This document shows, one piece after another, positions 61,389 through 64,000 of a stretch of DNA of 64,000 nucleotides. The stretch spans positions 7,305,416-7,369,415 of the forward strand of contig OY811981.1 of the NCBI GenBank assembly GCA_963681505.1, in the 5' to 3' direction. Each line of letters opens with the position of its first letter. Positions within the stretch are counted from its first letter, which is position 1. The translations under genes and the position numbers were made by a program. Origin of the DNA: Eunapius fragilis. Its lineage: Eukaryota; Porifera; Demospongiae; Spongillida; Spongillidae. The notes beneath the pieces are model-generated. The model searched no databases, was not told the DNA's origin, and saw nothing but the letters and a program-made list of their open reading frames with translations.

Positions 61389-61561
61389 ATCTAGAAATAA
61401 TGTGTTAAACCACTTTATTTTCATTTATGCATTACATTATTGAATTAATCTTGCAGTATGAAGTTTACAACTAAAACTAACAATTCATTCGTACAGCATC
61501 ACATCATGATTTGATGTGCACATATACCACTCAAGTACATGTACATGCATAATGGCATTTA

Positions 61562-62304
61562 TACTGGGTGTCCATGAAAGAATGCAACGCTTTTACTCTA
61601 AATGAATTTATGAATGTACAGCGACTAAGGTAGGCAAATACGAACCGCGTTATTAAACTTGAATAATTCAAAACATAAAATCCAATAATTCAATGATTTA
61701 CAACAAAGCTTTATTAAGTGTGAGATTTCTAAACTGCAGATATACTTTGATGGAAGTTTGAAAAAGTATGAAATTTCATTGGTGTTTTTACTAGTTATTA
61801 TTCAAATCAAATGGTCAAACTTGAAGATACTAAAAGTCTACCACTACAATTTTAATAACTCACCATTACATAATTCTATACTAAATAGAATGGTGTTTCC
61901 TACTTCATTCAATAATTGATTAATTAGTGGTGGTGATTTAAATTAGTTTAACCTTAGCAGCTGTAACCTCAATAACTTATAAGCAAATTATGGTCTTAAA
62001 TGGTAATAACTGACTATTGAACTCAGTAACTTGAAATCAATGCTGCTCCACTGCATCATCAGATCATTCATACTTATTGGTTTATATCTCTAACCTTCAT
62101 CTAGAATAATTTTGATAATCGAGGGTTTTGAATATTTTGATAACGAAGGGTTTTGATATAATTACATAACCGCTTAATCTAATTGAACTGCTAGTATTTG
62201 CCTAAGGACTATAACATCGTTTTTTAAAAATCAAATGGTTAGTTCACTTTAATCCTGAGCTATAGTGATTTAAAAGTGTTGCATCCATTTGTGGACACCC
62301 GGTA
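61562..62304. mobile_element. 743-bp mariner-type MITE
   Basis: Inverted ends tactgggtgtccatgaaag and the matching ggacacccggta, imperfect over about 33 bp, flanked by TA on both sides (61560-61561, 62305-62306). The CYGGGTGTCC ends fit Tc1/mariner-like elements. No transposase. It lies upstream of the large - strand gene. Confidence 0.7.
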
Positions 62305-62599
62305 TACACTGTCTATAAGATAAAGTGCTCAGAATTACTAGGAACACGCTGAGAATCAGTGGAAAGCGGACAGCAACTTCCCCCCCCCCCCCCCCCCCCC
62401 CAAAACTGGGACACAATGAATATTCACAGCTAGAAAAGAGAAGAGCTATATATACTCAAATTAATACAGTGAGAAATTAAAAATGCGAATACATGTACTA
62501 TTATTTCCAAATGACATAGCACCAAGTTCAAATTACGGTTTATATCAAACTTAAACATTTTTATTTAAACTCCACAATTTAACTATTTCTGTCAGATCC

Positions 62600-63640
62600 A
62601 AAGCGTGGCTGCTCATATGCGGACCGTTGTCATGCATGCAGTGCGCAAACGCGTACTCTTTTGCTATAAAGCTTTCTGCACGTATACAACCGCTAGTCAT
62701 GCATATGCAGAAATTATATGATATGTTTGGCTTACCACTTCGTCTCAGGCGATCCAACGCCAAAATGTTTGCGGAACACGTCTGGAAAAAGGAAAAAGAT
62801 ATGAACTACCAGTGTACAACTAGTTCTTCCCGCGCCAAGCGGCGATATGCGGTGCGGGGCCAGTACCGTATAGTCATGCAGTGCGCAAATGCGTACCCTT
62901 TCTTTTTTGCATGTACAACTGCTTGCTCATGCTCTAAAAAGATATGTTGGCTTACCACTTTGCCTCGATTCAACGCCAAAAAGTTTGCGGAACACGTCTG
63001 GAAAAAGGGAAAAGATATGAACTACCAGTGTTCAACTAGTTCTTCCCACGCGACGTGACGATATGTGGTGCGGGGCCAGTACCGTAGTCATGCAGTGCGC
63101 AAATGCGTACCCTTTCTTTTTTGCATGTACAACCGCTTGCTCATGCTCTACAAGGATATGTTGGCTTACCACTTTGCCTCGATTCAACGCCAAAAAGTTT
63201 GCGGAACACGTCTGGAAAAAGGAAAAAAGATATAACTACCAGTGTTCAACTAGTTCTTCCCGCGCCAAGCGGCGATATGCGGTGCGGGGCCAGTACCGTA
63301 GTCATGCAGTGCGCAAATGCGTACCCTTTCTTTTTTGCATGTACAACTGCTTGCTCATGCTCTAAAAAGATATGTTGGCTTACCACTTTGTCTCGATTCA
63401 ACGCCAAAAAGTTTGCGGAACACGTCTGGAAAAAGGGAAAAGATATGAACTACCAGTGTTCAACTAGTTCTTCCCACGCGACGTGACGATTTTTGCCGAC
63501 CGTGTAGTCATGCAGTGCGCAAATGCACGTACAACAGGACCGCTTGCTCATGCTCTATATCTCACAAGATATGTTGGCTTACCACTTTGTCTCGATTCAA
63601 CGCCAAAAAGTTTGCGGAACACGTATGATCAGAATCCTTA
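62600..63640. repeat. 214-bp tandem repeat array, about 4.5 units
   Basis: The word gcggaacacgt recurs at 62771, 62987, 63201, 63415 and 63613, so the period is 214-216 bp with a shorter last unit. Each unit also has tcatgcagtgcgcaaatgcg, a pyrimidine run and cttaccactttg. Two unit variants alternate (cgcgccaagcggcgatatgc against cacgcgacgtgacgat). It lies between divergently pointing genes. Confidence 0.85.
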
Positions 63641-63741
63641 ATTTTATATATATAACTGATATGACACGAAAAATTATACAGTTAATCGAGTAAATTGGTA
63701 AAATTCAGCACTTCCGTTCATGTCATGCAAGTGTCTTCATC

Positions 63742-64000
63742 ATGAGCAAAAGGTGCATAGAGCAATATACGACCGATGACGAATCTGAACCCGCGATTAA
63801 AAAGCTTCATCCAGATCGCAGTTTTACTCAACTGGGACTAAATAAATTTTTTCCGATGCCAGCTACCGAGGTACGCTTGTCGCCTGTACGCAAGTACGGA
63901 ATAAAAGTTTATTCAAAAAGTGAGATCTGCGATGCAAGCAGCGACATGGAGCAAAAATATAGATGCTTTTGGAATGACAAAGCGGAAGAAATATGCGGGA
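63742..64000 (+). CDS. Start of an unknown gene with a PIP-box-like motif (partial)
   Basis: ATG at 63742, open for 86 codons to the window edge. The N-terminus is MSKRCIEQYTTDDESEPAIK, then Q30-x-x-L33-x-x-F36-F37 (QLGLNKFF), an exact match to the PCNA-binding PIP-box pattern, followed by a Pro/Arg and Cys/Trp-containing stretch. A gtacgc after ACCGAG could be a splice donor. I do not recognise the family; short N-terminal PIP-like motifs occur in replication proteins and in some transposases. Confidence 0.4.
   Translation, partial: MSKRCIEQYTTDDESEPAIKKLHPDRSFTQLGLNKFFPMPATEVRLSPVRKYGIKVYSKSEICDASSDMEQKYRCFWNDKAEEICG

Noticed and set aside
62627-63486. Frames reading NAYPFFFACTTACSCS repeatedly
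   Set aside because: Tandem-repeat by-product, different frames in different units, no start or splice context.
62600-63640. CRISPR-like array
   Set aside because: Units are 214 bp and wholly repeated with no unique spacers, in eukaryotic DNA.

Overview
The window is animal (metazoan) nuclear DNA. The main gene family has an eleven-exon structure with mostly tiny introns (49-67 nt). The sequence is AT-rich and dense in TACATGTA/ATGCATG palindromes, with many DNA transposons and minisatellites. Compact introns, the motif spectrum and a single-chain large lipid transfer protein would suit a marine invertebrate such as a demosponge. The species is inference: no rRNA or mitochondrial marker is present.

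The backbone (1-51410) is a tandem array of one gene of the large lipid transfer protein (LLTP; vitellogenin / microsomal triglyceride transfer protein, MTP) family, all on the + strand. Copy A contributes only its last two exons (38-546). Copy B is complete (6604-19933, about 983 residues). Copy C is complete (28392-41032, about 963 residues). Copy D is only a TATA box plus signal-peptide exon (49361-49488). B and C have the same layout: TATA box, 87-bp signal-peptide exon, a 7.5-7.9 kb first intron full of transposons, then ten exons in about 5.1-5.4 kb. The protein looks MTP-like in size and N-terminal architecture, but ends in a lysine-rich Gly/Val/Leu repeat with no acidic residue and a Trp/Lys/Cys-rich final exon. 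The lysine-rich tail differs in repeat number in each copy (40, 55 and 33 residues in A, B and C).

Between and inside the genes lie duplicated spacers, purine-rich minisatellites, an exon of a possible single-pass membrane protein (intact at 25041, broken at 3291) and many mobile elements. Two indistinguishable 2,140-bp elements with a 129-bp-arm palindrome (7172 and 22231) each have their empty site preserved in a paralogous spacer. Also present are a 2.4-kb long-inverted-repeat element carrying an OTU-protease fragment, hAT-like elements with clear target duplications (29061-33513, 44792-45461, 49824-50728), a 6.6-kb TIR composite (42621-49242) holding kilobases of strictly alternating purine-pyrimidine (TG/CA) repeats, and a restriction-endonuclease-type LINE fragment.

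The right third (51411-64000) is different. It has a decayed TIR region, a 2-kb minisatellite (53186-55145), and a large intact two-exon gene on the - strand (56151-61388, about 1,723 residues) combining an OTU/vertnin-like protease domain, an integrase-type DDE core, a SAP domain and a Tudor-like C-terminus. Beyond it are a mariner-type MITE, a 214-bp tandem array, and the start of a + strand gene with a PCNA-binding-like motif that runs off the window.
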